DNA from: Pseudomonadota bacterium
Lineage (GTDB): Bacteria; Pseudomonadota; Gammaproteobacteria; Burkholderiales; Burkholderiaceae_C
DNA: 64,000 bases
NCBI GenBank assembly: GCA_023415035.1
Contig: JAEZLX010000008.1
Span: forward strand, 1 to 64,000
Direction: 5' to 3'
The notes under the pieces were generated by a model. The model was not told the DNA's origin. It searched no databases and saw only the letters and a list, made by a program, of their open reading frames with translations. Below are positions 29,315 through 37,479 of this stretch, in pieces (position 1 is the stretch's first letter; each line of letters begins with the position of its first letter). The translations under genes were made by a program, and so were the position numbers.

Positions 29315-31050
29315 AGCAGGTGAACGCGCAGCACCACGATCAGCTCACGCGATGCCCGGCTGTCGCCCTCCTGGGACACCAGCTTGCCGAGCACCGGCAC
29401 ATCGCCAAAGTACGGCAGGCCGCTGTTGCTGCCGCTGTGCTTCTGGTCGATCAGGCCACCGATGACCACCACATCGCCGTCGTTGACGTTGAGCGTTGTG
29501 GTCAGACCCTTGTAGGCCACCGAAGGCAGCGTGACGCGATTGAACTCGTTCACGTTGACCAGTTCCAGGCTCTTGGGATCGACGTCGCTTTGCACGGGGT
29601 TGATCAACAGCTCGATGCGGCCGTCGTCGCGCATCATCGGCAGCACGCCCACCATCACGCCGGAGAACACGGCGTCGGTCTGCACCTCGGACGAGGTGGT
29701 GGTGGCACCGCCGCCGATGTTGTTCTGTGCCGAGCTCGAGCGCGACACGTAGCGCTGACTCGTCCCCACGGACAGCATGGCAGGCGTGCCGTTGCGCACC
29801 TGGATGTTGGGGTTGGACAGGATGCGCAGGTTGCCGTACGAGCGCAGGGCGTTGATGACGGTGGAACCGTTCTTGTCCTGGTAGGCCAGGCCACCGGCTG
29901 CCTGGCCGGTGGTCGAACCGATCAGGCGCGAGGGAATGGTCAGCACACTGCGCTCGTAGGCTTTGTTGGCGCCTCGCAGCGTCCCTTCAAAGCCCTGGAG
30001 AAGCAGCGGATCGACACCGAAGTTGACCGCCAGCCGGCTGCGCAGGTGGGTCCAGTCAATGCCGAACTGGTAGCCGTCGCTGAGCTGGACATCGACCAGT
30101 TGCGCCTCGATGTACACCTGCTTGTTCAGCATGTCCTGCGTGCGCTTGAGCAGTCGCTCGACGGCACGCATCTGGGAAGGACGTGCCTTCACGAACAGCG
30201 TCCCGGTCGTGCGGTTGAGCGTGAAGCCATGCTGCTGGTTGGGCTGCAGGGGCTCGGGCGCGCCACGCGTGCCCTCGGCCCTCGCCAGGCGGTTCTCGCC
30301 AAGGATAGCCTTGAGGTTGGCTTCGATCTCGGTGTACGGATCGTTGTTCGTGCCAGCCGTGGCGCTCATCGCCAGACTGCCCGAGATGGCCGAGTTGTTG
30401 GTGCTGACCTGGTTGGAGCCGAACACGTTGCCACCCGAGTTCAAGGCCAGCTGGGTGCTGATGTTGAGGAAGTCCAGCGAGAAGAACTTCTCCTCATGCA
30501 GCTTGATCCGCATCGTCTGGTTGCGGATCTCCCCGGCCACGTCGAAGTTCTGCAGCACCTCGTTGAAGGCCTCGCGCATCGAGACATCCTTGAGGACCAT
30601 GTCGCTGGACGTGTCATGCTGGAGCACGGACGACTCGATGATCAGGTTGAGCTTGGCCGCATCGGCGAAGGCCGCCAGGATCTGGCTGATGTTGCCCTTC
30701 GAGATCGCGAGGTTGATCGTCTTGCCCTCCAGCGGGTCGTACTGGGGCGGAGCGGCTTCCACCGCCTTCGTCGCGGCGGTGCGGCGCAACTCCTTGAGCA
30801 GATGCTCCTGCTGGGCCAGCAGTTTCTGCGATTCCGCCTGCGCCACCTCCCGCATGCGCTTGACCGATTCGACATCAGGATCGCTCAGGTTCTTGGCACT
30901 TTGCGGCGGAGGTGCCACGCATGCCGTGAGCACAGCGGCAGCGCAGACCACTGCTGCGGTCTTTGCCAGTACAGTTTTGCGAAGGTACAGAGTTGAGAAG
31001 TGCATGGCAGTGGATCCAGCAAAGTGGTTGAAAAAGAAACGACGGGTCAT
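29311..31050 (-). CDS. Outer-membrane secretin (PilQ/MshL-like lipoprotein)
   Basis: The 579-residue protein has a signal with lipobox LTAC (cysteine 44), a coiled segment, an STN/N0-like domain (KTINLAISKGNISQILAAFADAA), a VYIEAQLVDVQLSDGYQFGIDW secretin entry, and the secretin core ending GLPYFGDVPVLGKLVSQEG and RELIVVLRVHLL. It should form the outer-membrane ring through which the pilus passes. The ATG at 31050 overlaps the upstream stop as ATGA and has AGGAG six bases before; ATG at 31005 would give a shorter signal peptide. The order secretin, TPR, ExeA-like resembles mshL-mshN/mshM. Confidence 0.92.
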   Translation of the reverse strand: MTRRFFFNHFAGSTAMHFSTLYLRKTVLAKTAAVVCAAAVLTACVAPPPQSAKNLSDPDVESVKRMREVAQAESQKLLAQQEHLLKELRRTAATKAVEAAPPQYDPLEGKTINLAISKGNISQILAAFADAAKLNLIIESSVLQHDTSSDMVLKDVSMREAFNEVLQNFDVAGEIRNQTMRIKLHEEKFFSLDFLNISTQLALNSGGNVFGSNQVSTNNSAISGSLAMSATAGTNNDPYTEIEANLKAILGENRLARAEGTRGAPEPLQPNQQHGFTLNRTTGTLFVKARPSQMRAVERLLKRTQDMLNKQVYIEAQLVDVQLSDGYQFGIDWTHLRSRLAVNFGVDPLLLQGFEGTLRGANKAYERSVLTIPSRLIGSTTGQAAGGLAYQDKNGSTVINALRSYGNLRILSNPNIQVRNGTPAMLSVGTSQRYVSRSSSAQNNIGGGATTTSSEVQTDAVFSGVMVGVLPMMRDDGRIELLINPVQSDVDPKSLELVNVNEFNRVTLPSVAYKGLTTTLNVNDGDVVVIGGLIDQKHSGSNSGLPYFGDVPVLGKLVSQEGDSRASRELIVVLRVHLL

Positions 31051-31820
31051 GGCATGCTCCTGCGCAGCCAGCCAGCCAGCTGCAACGGGGATTCCGCGAC
31101 GACGATGTCATCGGCATTGGCCTGCAACGGTGCAGAAGGACTCGCAGCGCACAGCCCCGTTGTGGAATGGGGGAAATCGAACACGTCGCCATCGCCGTCG
31201 GCGTCCTGCATCGGCAGGATCAGCCAGTAGGCGACCGTCGCGACATCGCCGGCACCGCAGGCAACAGGCCCGGCAATGCCGTCGTCACCGGTCAGATGGG
31301 GTTGCTGGTCCAGCCCTGCCTCTTCCGCGAACCAGGCCGCCGCATTGTTCAGCGCCGCCACGAGATCCGTCACATCCAGGTGATCGACATCACCGGGTTC
31401 ATCACCCGTGCGTTCCAAGGCCACGGCCAGATCGGCATCGAGCGCGGGATCGGCAACCGCCCGACGAAACACCGCGTACCTGACCTGCTGCAGCTCCGGC
31501 GGCAGATCCAGACCCACGCTCAGGTAGGGGAAGCCGCCCACCTTCGTCGTCACCGGGCACCCGGCGGTCTCATAGCCATTGCCTGCCGTGTCCGGACAGG
31601 GCAGGCGTCCATGACGCATGGCGAAGGCGCGCAGGGCCGTCTGCATCTGCTGTGCCGTCGCCTTCGCCATGGCACGCTCGCGGTCGCGATCAAAGGTCAC
31701 ATAAGCCGAAAAAGCCGCCCATGACATCAGGCTGGCAATCACCAGCACCATCGTCACCTCGAGCATGGAGAGACCATGCTGGAGCTGCTTCGCTGCGACC
31801 ATACCCACCCGTGGCATCAT
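31047..31820 (-). CDS. Pseudopilin, RLPCP family (257 residues)
   Basis: A 16-residue leader ends KQLQHG before LSMLEVTMVLVIASLMSWAAF. The head contains RHGRLPCPDTAGNGYETAGC, PYLSVGL and RYAVFRRA, which align with the three larger pseudopilins encoded at the other end of the operon, and DADGDGDVFDF around residue 208. It lacks their hydrophobic C-terminal modules, so it looks like the basic form of the family. It overlaps both neighbours by four bases. Confidence 0.8.
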   Translation of the reverse strand: MMPRVGMVAAKQLQHGLSMLEVTMVLVIASLMSWAAFSAYVTFDRDRERAMAKATAQQMQTALRAFAMRHGRLPCPDTAGNGYETAGCPVTTKVGGFPYLSVGLDLPPELQQVRYAVFRRAVADPALDADLAVALERTGDEPGDVDHLDVTDLVAALNNAAAWFAEEAGLDQQPHLTGDDGIAGPVACGAGDVATVAYWLILPMQDADGDGDVFDFPHSTTGLCAASPSAPLQANADDIVVAESPLQLAGWLRRSMP

Positions 31821-32509
31821 GGCTTGCCTCCGGTTTCGACATGGCCGGTGTATGCCTGCAGCGACCGGGAAGCGGTCGACATGCGATGCCCCACCTCGCG
31901 CAGTTCGGCCAGGATGGCCTTCTGCCGGGCCACATCCTGGGGTTTCTGGCTCTGGGCGACCTTGCGGAACTCCACGCTCAGCGCTTCGGCCCGGGCGGCT
32001 TCATCGACAAGCGCCCGTGTCGACCGGATGAAGTGCGGATCCAGCACGCCGTCGCTGATGCGCTCGACATCCGCCATGACCTGGCGGACATCCTCGATGG
32101 TCGCCTTCGGCCCCAGCGCACGCAGCTGCATCAGCTTCTCGCGCACCTGCGCCCTCTTCTGGCGACGCTCCGCCTTCGACAGGGCTGTGCCCGTCGAACC
32201 CGCATCCCCCTTCCCGCCGTCATCGGCTGGCGCCTGCAACCACGGTACCGTCGGCGCCGCGCCGGACTCGCCGGTCTGCGTGCCGTCCATCGCAGACGAC
32301 TCGCCCGCCGCTTCTGCCGGCTGGATCGCCGCCACCTGAGCGTCGGGCGCAACCTGCCCCGGCTGCGGGACCGGCCCCGCCGCGGGCTCGCCCGCGCGCA
32401 CCGTTTCCAGTCGCGGATCCTGCGACGGTCCTGCCAGGCGATACCCCACCATGCCCGCCAGAACCAGCAGGCCGAGGGTTCCGCCAACCAGAATCCCCTT
32501 GTTCATCAT
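31817..32509 (-). CDS. Uncharacterised single-span membrane protein of the pilus operon
   Basis: The 230-residue protein has an N-terminal membrane helix (residues 5-25), a low-complexity proline/alanine/glutamine linker to about residue 105, and a charged helical C-terminal half (AERRQKRAQVREKLMQLRAL, then VRQVMADVERISDGVLDP). I do not recognise a family. Four-base overlaps on both sides show it is made with the PilP-like and pseudopilin gene products. The topology suggests a periplasmic helical domain tethered to the inner membrane, perhaps part of the alignment complex. Confidence 0.7.
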   Translation of the reverse strand: MMNKGILVGGTLGLLVLAGMVGYRLAGPSQDPRLETVRAGEPAAGPVPQPGQVAPDAQVAAIQPAEAAGESSAMDGTQTGESGAAPTVPWLQAPADDGGKGDAGSTGTALSKAERRQKRAQVREKLMQLRALGPKATIEDVRQVMADVERISDGVLDPHFIRSTRALVDEAARAEALSVEFRKVAQSQKPQDVARQKAILAELREVGHRMSTASRSLQAYTGHVETGGKP

Positions 32510-33048
32510 CGCCTCGCCGGAGCCTGACGCGATCTGGCCGGTTCACGCGAACCTTCCGGGGCTTGGCCACGTTCGGCCACCGGCACCCGCACGCGCGCGC
32601 CGTTCTTGCGAACGAAGGTCACGGCTTCAATCTGGATGGACTCGACAGTGAGCCCCCCCTGCACGGCTTCGCCGACATGCGCCAGGCGCCCATCGACGAT
32701 GGCCTTGCCTTCCGCTCCGGTTTCGAGCACCACCGTCACCACGGGAACATGCAGCACTTCGGGGGCGCGCGCCGGTGCCGCCGTGACAGCAGGTGCCGCC
32801 GCCTGTGCGAACAGGGCTTGTCGCGGTGAAGCGCCTGCGGAAACGTCAGCCGCCTTGAGCAGCGTGTCCAGTGCGAACCGCAGCTCCACCAGCGCCTGCT
32901 GCTGGTTGTCGGTCGGTGGCGTCACCGACCCCTGCAGGGGCAGGAACGAACGCCCCTGGACGCCGGCACGCGGCGACAGCGCCGCTGCAGCCAAAGCCAC
33001 GACGATCACCGCAAGAGCGCTCAGAAACAGGGCAACGTATCTCATCAC
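32506..33048 (-). CDS. PilP/GspC-B-like periplasmic protein (MshK-like)
   Basis: The 180-residue protein has one N-terminal helix, a linker, and a C-terminal segment DGRLAHVGEAVQGGLTVESI followed by AVTFVRKNGARVRVPV. This resembles the beta domain of PilP, GspC and GspB proteins that bind the secretin (an hV-x-xG-x-x-x-xG-hxhxxI-xxxxVxhxxxG pattern). It is likely the MshK/PilP equivalent. The last residues are rich in arginine, alanine and proline. It starts 38 bases after the PilM/N-like gene. Confidence 0.68.
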   Translation of the reverse strand: MMRYVALFLSALAVIVVALAAAALSPRAGVQGRSFLPLQGSVTPPTDNQQQALVELRFALDTLLKAADVSAGASPRQALFAQAAAPAVTAAPARAPEVLHVPVVTVVLETGAEGKAIVDGRLAHVGEAVQGGLTVESIQIEAVTFVRKNGARVRVPVAERGQAPEGSREPARSRQAPARR

Positions 33049-33086
33049 TTATCCGATCAGTCAGGGACTCCTCTAGGAGCCTCTGT

Positions 33087-34376
33087 TCAGCGACTTGCGG
33101 CCGGGACCGCCCGCAGGTAGTACGCAAACGCACCGGCGGCGCTGTCGCCCGGCGCCGTGGATTCGGCTTCCCAGCCTTCGGCCCGCAAGGCCGCCAGGAA
33201 GTGGCTCAGAGCCTCCGCGGCTCCCTCTTCGGCGACACCATCGACGCGGAACCGCGCAGGCGTCGGCGGCATCCCCTTGTTCAGCTGCACACGCTGGATG
33301 CGGATCTGCTCGCCAGCCACATGGCGCAGCACACCCAGCATGCGAACCGGGTCATGGCTCATCGCAAAACCCAGCTGCCGGGCGAACGCAAATTCCGGCG
33401 CCTCGCTCACGGGCACGCGATCGCCCTGCGCCTTGGCCACACGCTCGCGCAAACCCTCGACATCGGTTTTCAGCTCCGCCACGATCGACTGCTCGGCACG
33501 CGCCGCGCGATCGGCAAAGAAACCGACCACACCGAGACCCGCCGCGATCACGGCCACCATGGCCACCACGGCCTGCACATGCCTTTCCGCGAACCAGGCC
33601 AGCCGCTGCACAACGGGCACGGTCCAGGCCCGAGCAGGCACTCTGGCCAGCAATCCGGGCAGCGCCGACACCACCGTCGTGCCCGAGGCATCCGCAAAAG
33701 GCGTCAGCGGCAACGGGGCCGCCTGCACGACGCCCGCCTCGGACAGGGCAGCGATCAGCGCCTGCTCACGGCTCTCCTCGCCCGGCTGCGCCACGGCCCA
33801 TCGGCACTGGCGGGCGGCGCCTTTCCAGCCACCCGACCTGAACTGGGTCAGGGCGGCACGGACCGGCACCACGAAGTCGAACGGGTCCTGCCCGAGTGCC
33901 GCCGCCGATGCGTAGTGCAACCGGCCGTCCTGCTCGCCATAGACATGCAGCTGGGAACCCGACCTCAGGATCACCGGATCCTCGCCCGCGCCGCCGGCGG
34001 CGAGCAGTCCTGCCAACGGCAGGATCAGACAATGATCGCGTTGCCGCATCGCCCAGGACTGCAGTTCCTGCCACTGGGCCAGAGGCACGGCGGTGTACAG
34101 CGACTGGTTGCTGTCCGCGTGTCCGACCTGCCGGTGGATGAGCACCTGGACGGCACCATCGATCAGGCCTTCGGCACGCACCTGTTTCTCGATCTGGGCC
34201 GCTGCATAGGCGCGTTTGCCCTTGCAGTACTGGACACCCACAAGGGCGTCCACGAAATCGACCACCACCAGTGCCGGACCTTCAAGCCTGGGCCACGGCT
34301 GGATCTCGCGAGCCTGCCCCCGATCCAGCTGCATCCAGCCCTGCGCCGAGACGAAAATGATCTGTTCGGTCGTCAT
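33087..34376 (-). CDS. PilM/PilN-like (GspL/MshI-type) alignment protein
   Basis: The 429-residue protein has a cytoplasmic domain of about 270 residues, a single membrane helix (HVQAVVAMVAVIAAGLGVVGFF, about 275-296), a coiled-coil segment, and a periplasmic domain (RIQRVQLNKGMPPTPARFRVDG). This bitopic arrangement matches GspL or a PilM-PilN fusion such as MshI, which connects the assembly ATPase to the periplasmic complex. Sequence conservation is low and the call rests on topology and position. It overlaps the preceding gene by four bases. Confidence 0.65.
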   Translation of the reverse strand: MTTEQIIFVSAQGWMQLDRGQAREIQPWPRLEGPALVVVDFVDALVGVQYCKGKRAYAAAQIEKQVRAEGLIDGAVQVLIHRQVGHADSNQSLYTAVPLAQWQELQSWAMRQRDHCLILPLAGLLAAGGAGEDPVILRSGSQLHVYGEQDGRLHYASAAALGQDPFDFVVPVRAALTQFRSGGWKGAARQCRWAVAQPGEESREQALIAALSEAGVVQAAPLPLTPFADASGTTVVSALPGLLARVPARAWTVPVVQRLAWFAERHVQAVVAMVAVIAAGLGVVGFFADRAARAEQSIVAELKTDVEGLRERVAKAQGDRVPVSEAPEFAFARQLGFAMSHDPVRMLGVLRHVAGEQIRIQRVQLNKGMPPTPARFRVDGVAEEGAAEALSHFLAALRAEGWEAESTAPGDSAAGAFAYYLRAVPAASR

Positions 34377-34852
34377 GGCGCCTCGAACGGGAAATACACG
34401 ACACCCACCATCTCGAGGTTGAAGCCCCGGTCATTGGGCGGCGGCGGCGTGAACAGCCCCGCCATGGGCGATGTCACGGACAGGTCGAAGCGCTCCGCGG
34501 CGAACCACTGACGCCCTTGCACACCGAACTGCTGCCCCAGCAGCGTTTCCGCCTCCTGGCGGCTGATCTGCGAGGATGCGCGCTGTACCCGGCGATTGGT
34601 CCAGCGGGCCGGGTCAATCCCCAGCCGCGCCGCTATCGCCCGGACCTCGTCCATCTGGGTCGCGTAGGCCTCGCGCTGTTCGACAAGCGGCAGCTGCGCC
34701 TGCAGCTGCGACTTCTCGAAACGCAGCGCAGCCGCCTGTGCACGCGTCTGCTCAAGGCGGGACATTCCCTTGACCGCCGTCCAGCAGGTCAGGAGCAGCA
34801 GGAGCGTCACCCCAGCCAGAGCCATCAGCCGCCCATTCCGGGACAACACCAT
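34373..34852 (-). CDS. PilO/GspM-like small bitopic protein (MshJ-like)
   Basis: The 159-residue protein has a membrane helix at about residues 8-26 (LMALAGVTLLLLLTCWTAV), a coiled-coil segment (SRLEQTRAQAAALRFEKSQL) and a small periplasmic domain ending NLEMVGVVYFPFEAP. The topology is that of PilO, GspM or MshJ. ATG at 34852 has GGAG five bases upstream and overlaps the pilin stop by one base; the frame upstream to 35020 is a shadow in the pilin gene. Confidence 0.62.
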   Translation of the reverse strand: MVLSRNGRLMALAGVTLLLLLTCWTAVKGMSRLEQTRAQAAALRFEKSQLQAQLPLVEQREAYATQMDEVRAIAARLGIDPARWTNRRVQRASSQISRQEAETLLGQQFGVQGRQWFAAERFDLSVTSPMAGLFTPPPPNDRGFNLEMVGVVYFPFEAP

Positions 34853-35751
34853 CACTGCTCCATGGCCCAATGCGCCGTCAGCAGGGTGACGCGGTCTTCG
34901 TCGTACTGACGTCCGCGCGCCGTGGCACCGTTCGGATTGCCGGGCCCGATCGCCGTGGTATCCGAGCTGCTGTGCTTGTTGCCCAGGATGTTGCTGGAGA
35001 CGGTGTTGTTGGCTTCCCAAGCCGTACCGGGCGCATTGGCCTCACCCATCTGGGTGTGCGGTGCACGACCCTGGATGCGGAAGCGGCCTTCACGCGAATC
35101 CGGCTTGCCATCGATCACCTGGTCCAGGTAACGAGCCAGGTCAGGCGTCAGACCCCGGATCACCATCACGTTCCCTGCACCACTGGTCGTGCCGGCGGGA
35201 TTCCACTGGAAGCACACCTGCACTTCGGCCGTGTTGCCGTTGCTGTCCTGGTAGACGTACCGGTCCTCATGGCCTTCGCCACGACCCGGCGGCAGGCGCA
35301 GGCCATGACGGACCATCAGGTCACGCAGCGACTGCCGTGCAAGCTCCGCGTCGCCACGGCCCACCTGGTCGTGCGCATAGCCCTGGCCTTCACAGATCTT
35401 CAGGCCCGTGTTCCGGAAATTTTCCGGAATGCCCGCCACGTTCAGGCGACCGCCGCGCTCGCAGGCATCCACCGAACCGATCCGGGCTTCGGCACCATTG
35501 ACCATGTAGGTCGGCGCCTGCTGGCAGTCGCCCAGCACCGTGCCCGTGCGCTGGTAGTACTGGTCGTACGCCATCTTCCACGGGTCGAGGAACTTGTTGG
35601 CGATTTTCGTGTACTCGGCATTGCGCTGCACATCCTTGCCGATGGACACGGCGCCAACGATCAGACCGATGACGGCCAGCACCAGCGCCAGTTCGACCAG
35701 CATGTAGCCGCGCTGCGCACCGCGGCGCCGCGACGTGTGATTGCTTTTCAT
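34852..35751 (-). CDS. Type IV pilin, long form (299 residues)
   Basis: A 15-residue leader ends RGAQRG and is followed by YMLVELALVLAVIGLIVGAVSIG, with tyrosine instead of phenylalanine at +1 and glutamate at +5. The helix continues KDVQRNAEYTKIANKF. The head shares RLPPGRGEG-DRYVYQDSNG and EVQVCFQWN with the adjacent pilin, and LTPDLARYLDQVIDGKPDSREGRF is nearly the same in both. It is a tandem paralogue of the first pilin, 26 bases downstream, with several cysteines in the head. Confidence 0.88.
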   Translation of the reverse strand: MKSNHTSRRRGAQRGYMLVELALVLAVIGLIVGAVSIGKDVQRNAEYTKIANKFLDPWKMAYDQYYQRTGTVLGDCQQAPTYMVNGAEARIGSVDACERGGRLNVAGIPENFRNTGLKICEGQGYAHDQVGRGDAELARQSLRDLMVRHGLRLPPGRGEGHEDRYVYQDSNGNTAEVQVCFQWNPAGTTSGAGNVMVIRGLTPDLARYLDQVIDGKPDSREGRFRIQGRAPHTQMGEANAPGTAWEANNTVSSNILGNKHSSSDTTAIGPGNPNGATARGRQYDEDRVTLLTAHWAMEQ

Positions 35752-35777
35752 GGTTCGATCCCTCGGATGACGCGGGG

Positions 35778-36587
35778 TTACTGGTTCATCTTGTAGATCG
35801 CAACCACGGTCTTGACCTGGTCTTCGTCGAACTTGCGTCCTGCCGTCGTCACATCCGCGTGGTAATCGTGCGTGTTGTCACCCGCCCATTCCACGCCCGG
35901 CTCGTTGGCATCACCGTTGCCGACATCCTGCTGACGGAAGCGCCCTTCACGCGCATCGGGCTTGCCGTCGACCATCTGGTCGAGGTAGCGGGCCAGATCG
36001 GGCGTGAGCCCGGAGATGATCATCACATTGCCGGAGTTGTCCGCCGAACTCGGCTTGTTCCACTGGAAGCAGACCTGCACTTCCTGCGGGTTGCCATTCG
36101 TGTCCAGATAGACATAGCGGTCTTCGTAGCCTTCAGCCCGACCCGGCGGCAGGCGCACACCCGCACGCAGCATCTGGTCGCGAAGGTCGACAACTGCCGT
36201 GCCGCGGCCCAGCATGCCCACGCCCTCAGCCTTGTCACACACACGGGGGGGCAGGGTTGCCACGTCCGCCATGTTGCCACCCGACAGCGGCGCATCCGCA
36301 TCGGCCTCATAGGCCGTGCCATTGACCATCAGGCGAGGAGCCGTCTGGCTGTCGCCCACCACCACGCCGGTGCGCTGGTAATGCTGGTTGTAGGCTTGTT
36401 CCCATTGATCAATGAACTTATTCTTGATCTTGGTGTATTCGGCATTGCGCTGGACATCCTTGCCAATGGCCATGGCGCCGATGATCAGACCGATGACCGC
36501 CAACACCACAGACAGCTCGACGAGCGTGAAGCCCGACTGCTTGGAACGGCCACGCATACCCCGAGGGCGACGAAATTCCAGAAACAT
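35778..36587 (-). CDS. Type IV pilin, first gene of the pilus operon (269 residues)
   Basis: A 19-residue leader (ending RSKQSG) precedes FTLVELSVVLAVIGLIIGAMAIG with glutamate +5. The head carries RLPPGRAEG-DRYVYLDTNG, NPQEVQVCFQWN and LTPDLARYLDQMVDGKPDAR. Being first and next to the promoter region, it is the best candidate for the major pilin. ATG at 36587 is chosen because GGAG lies six bases upstream; the frame reaches 36653 and another ATG is at 36599. It is about 100 residues longer than typical MshA. Confidence 0.88.
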   Translation of the reverse strand: MFLEFRRPRGMRGRSKQSGFTLVELSVVLAVIGLIIGAMAIGKDVQRNAEYTKIKNKFIDQWEQAYNQHYQRTGVVVGDSQTAPRLMVNGTAYEADADAPLSGGNMADVATLPPRVCDKAEGVGMLGRGTAVVDLRDQMLRAGVRLPPGRAEGYEDRYVYLDTNGNPQEVQVCFQWNKPSSADNSGNVMIISGLTPDLARYLDQMVDGKPDAREGRFRQQDVGNGDANEPGVEWAGDNTHDYHADVTTAGRKFDEDQVKTVVAIYKMNQ

Positions 36588-36643
36588 GTACTTCTCCATT
36601 ACTAAAAGTAACAGGTCGCAGCATACGAACGACAGCGCCGTCG

Positions 36644-36663
36644 AAACTGTCACAAACTGTCAC
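36644..36663 (-). promoter_or_regulatory. Tandem 10-bp direct repeat, candidate response-regulator site
   Basis: On the + strand AAACTGTCAC occurs twice without a gap (36644-36653, 36654-36663), so CTGTCAC recurs every 10 bases. OmpR/PhoB-family regulators bind direct repeats of 10-11 bases, and the PhoB box contains CTGTCA repeats 11 bases apart. It lies 57 bases upstream of the first pilin start. Reading the operon strand, a possible -10 (TATGCT) follows 18 bases later. The regulator encoded just upstream is of the OmpR type. Binding is inferred. Confidence 0.5.
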
Positions 36664-36690
36664 GTTTTGGCAAATTTGAAGTACTTTTTT

Positions 36691-36706
36691 GTGTGATTCT
36701 TCACAC
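36691..36706. promoter_or_regulatory. 16-bp inverted repeat upstream of the pilin promoter
   Basis: GTGTGA-TTCT-TCACAC forms a perfect six-base inverted repeat with a four-base centre, bordered by a run of six T on the + strand. It lies 28 bases upstream of the direct repeats. It may be an operator or a small hairpin; the spacer is too short for a CRP site. Confidence 0.35.
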
Positions 36707-36729
36707 TTCTTGACGCTTGAGTATGCGAT

Positions 36730-36746
36730 TGCCGTCTATGACGGCA
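36730..36746 (-). terminator. Hairpin after the response-regulator gene
   Basis: TGCCGTC-TAT-GACGGCA is a perfect seven-base stem with a three-base loop, 17 bases after the regulator stop. No T-tract follows on the coding strand, so it may attenuate rather than stop transcription into the pilus operon. Confidence 0.4.
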
Positions 36747-36762
36747 GGGTGCCTGCGCTCGA

Positions 36763-37473
36763 TCAGTCCAGGACAATGCGCAATGAGGGCGCCTGGCTGA
36801 AGCGGTAGCCACGCCCTCGCACCATGACGATGGCATCGGCCTGTACGCCCACGGTCTCCAGCTTGCGGCGCAGACGGCGCACAAGCGAAAACAAGGCGTT
36901 CTGGTAGTCCGCCTCTTCCTCGTCACGCCACAGCATGGCGCGCAATGCCTCGCTTTCCACGATCACGCCAGGCGACTGAGCCAGCATCTGCAACACCATG
37001 AGTTCCCGTGACGTCAGCCCGACGCGCTGGCCGTTTCCGCCTTCCAGGCACCGGCTGGCCAGCATCAGCCTGGGGCCCGACTCGCGGCGCGCGGCCTCAC
37101 CCGAGGGAGCGGCCCGGGCCACCACCGCCTTGAGCGCCAGCTCCACTTCCTCCATTTCCACGGGCTTGACCAGATAGACATCGGTGCCAGAGCGCCAGCC
37201 GGCCAGCCTGTCACTGGCCGAGTAGCGACCCGACAGCATCACCACCCCCACCGACGGGTACGCGCTCCGCACCCACTGTGTCAGCTCGATCCCCGATTCG
37301 CCAGGCAAGCCCACATCCACCAGCAACAGGTCCGGGACGCGCTCGATGAACTGCCCACGCAGCGCCTGCCCGTCGCGCACGGCGCGCACGGTCCATTGCC
37401 CACTCTCCTGGAGATACTCCGCCAACGACTCCCGAAGGTTGTCGAAGTCCTCGCATATCACGACATCCCACAT
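36763..37473 (-). CDS. OmpR/PhoB-family response regulator
   Basis: The 236-residue protein has a receiver domain with acidic E8/D9, phospho-acceptor D53 (LLLVDVGLPG), S81 and K103 (LVKP), then a winged-helix DNA-binding domain (VGLTSRELMVLQMLAQSPG, ALFSLVRRLRRKLETVGVQA, VMVRGRGYRF). It follows the kinase gene by six bases on the same strand and precedes the pilus operon, which is its most likely target. In the effector domain ALFSLVRRLRRKLE is the recognition helix region. Confidence 0.92.
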   Translation of the reverse strand: MWDVVICEDFDNLRESLAEYLQESGQWTVRAVRDGQALRGQFIERVPDLLLVDVGLPGESGIELTQWVRSAYPSVGVVMLSGRYSASDRLAGWRSGTDVYLVKPVEMEEVELALKAVVARAAPSGEAARRESGPRLMLASRCLEGGNGQRVGLTSRELMVLQMLAQSPGVIVESEALRAMLWRDEEEADYQNALFSLVRRLRRKLETVGVQADAIVMVRGRGYRFSQAPSLRIVLD

Positions 37474-37479
37474 AAATGT

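Noticed and set aside
36691..36706. CRP/FNR binding site
   Set aside because: The arms resemble TGTGA/TCACA but the spacer is four bases, not six.
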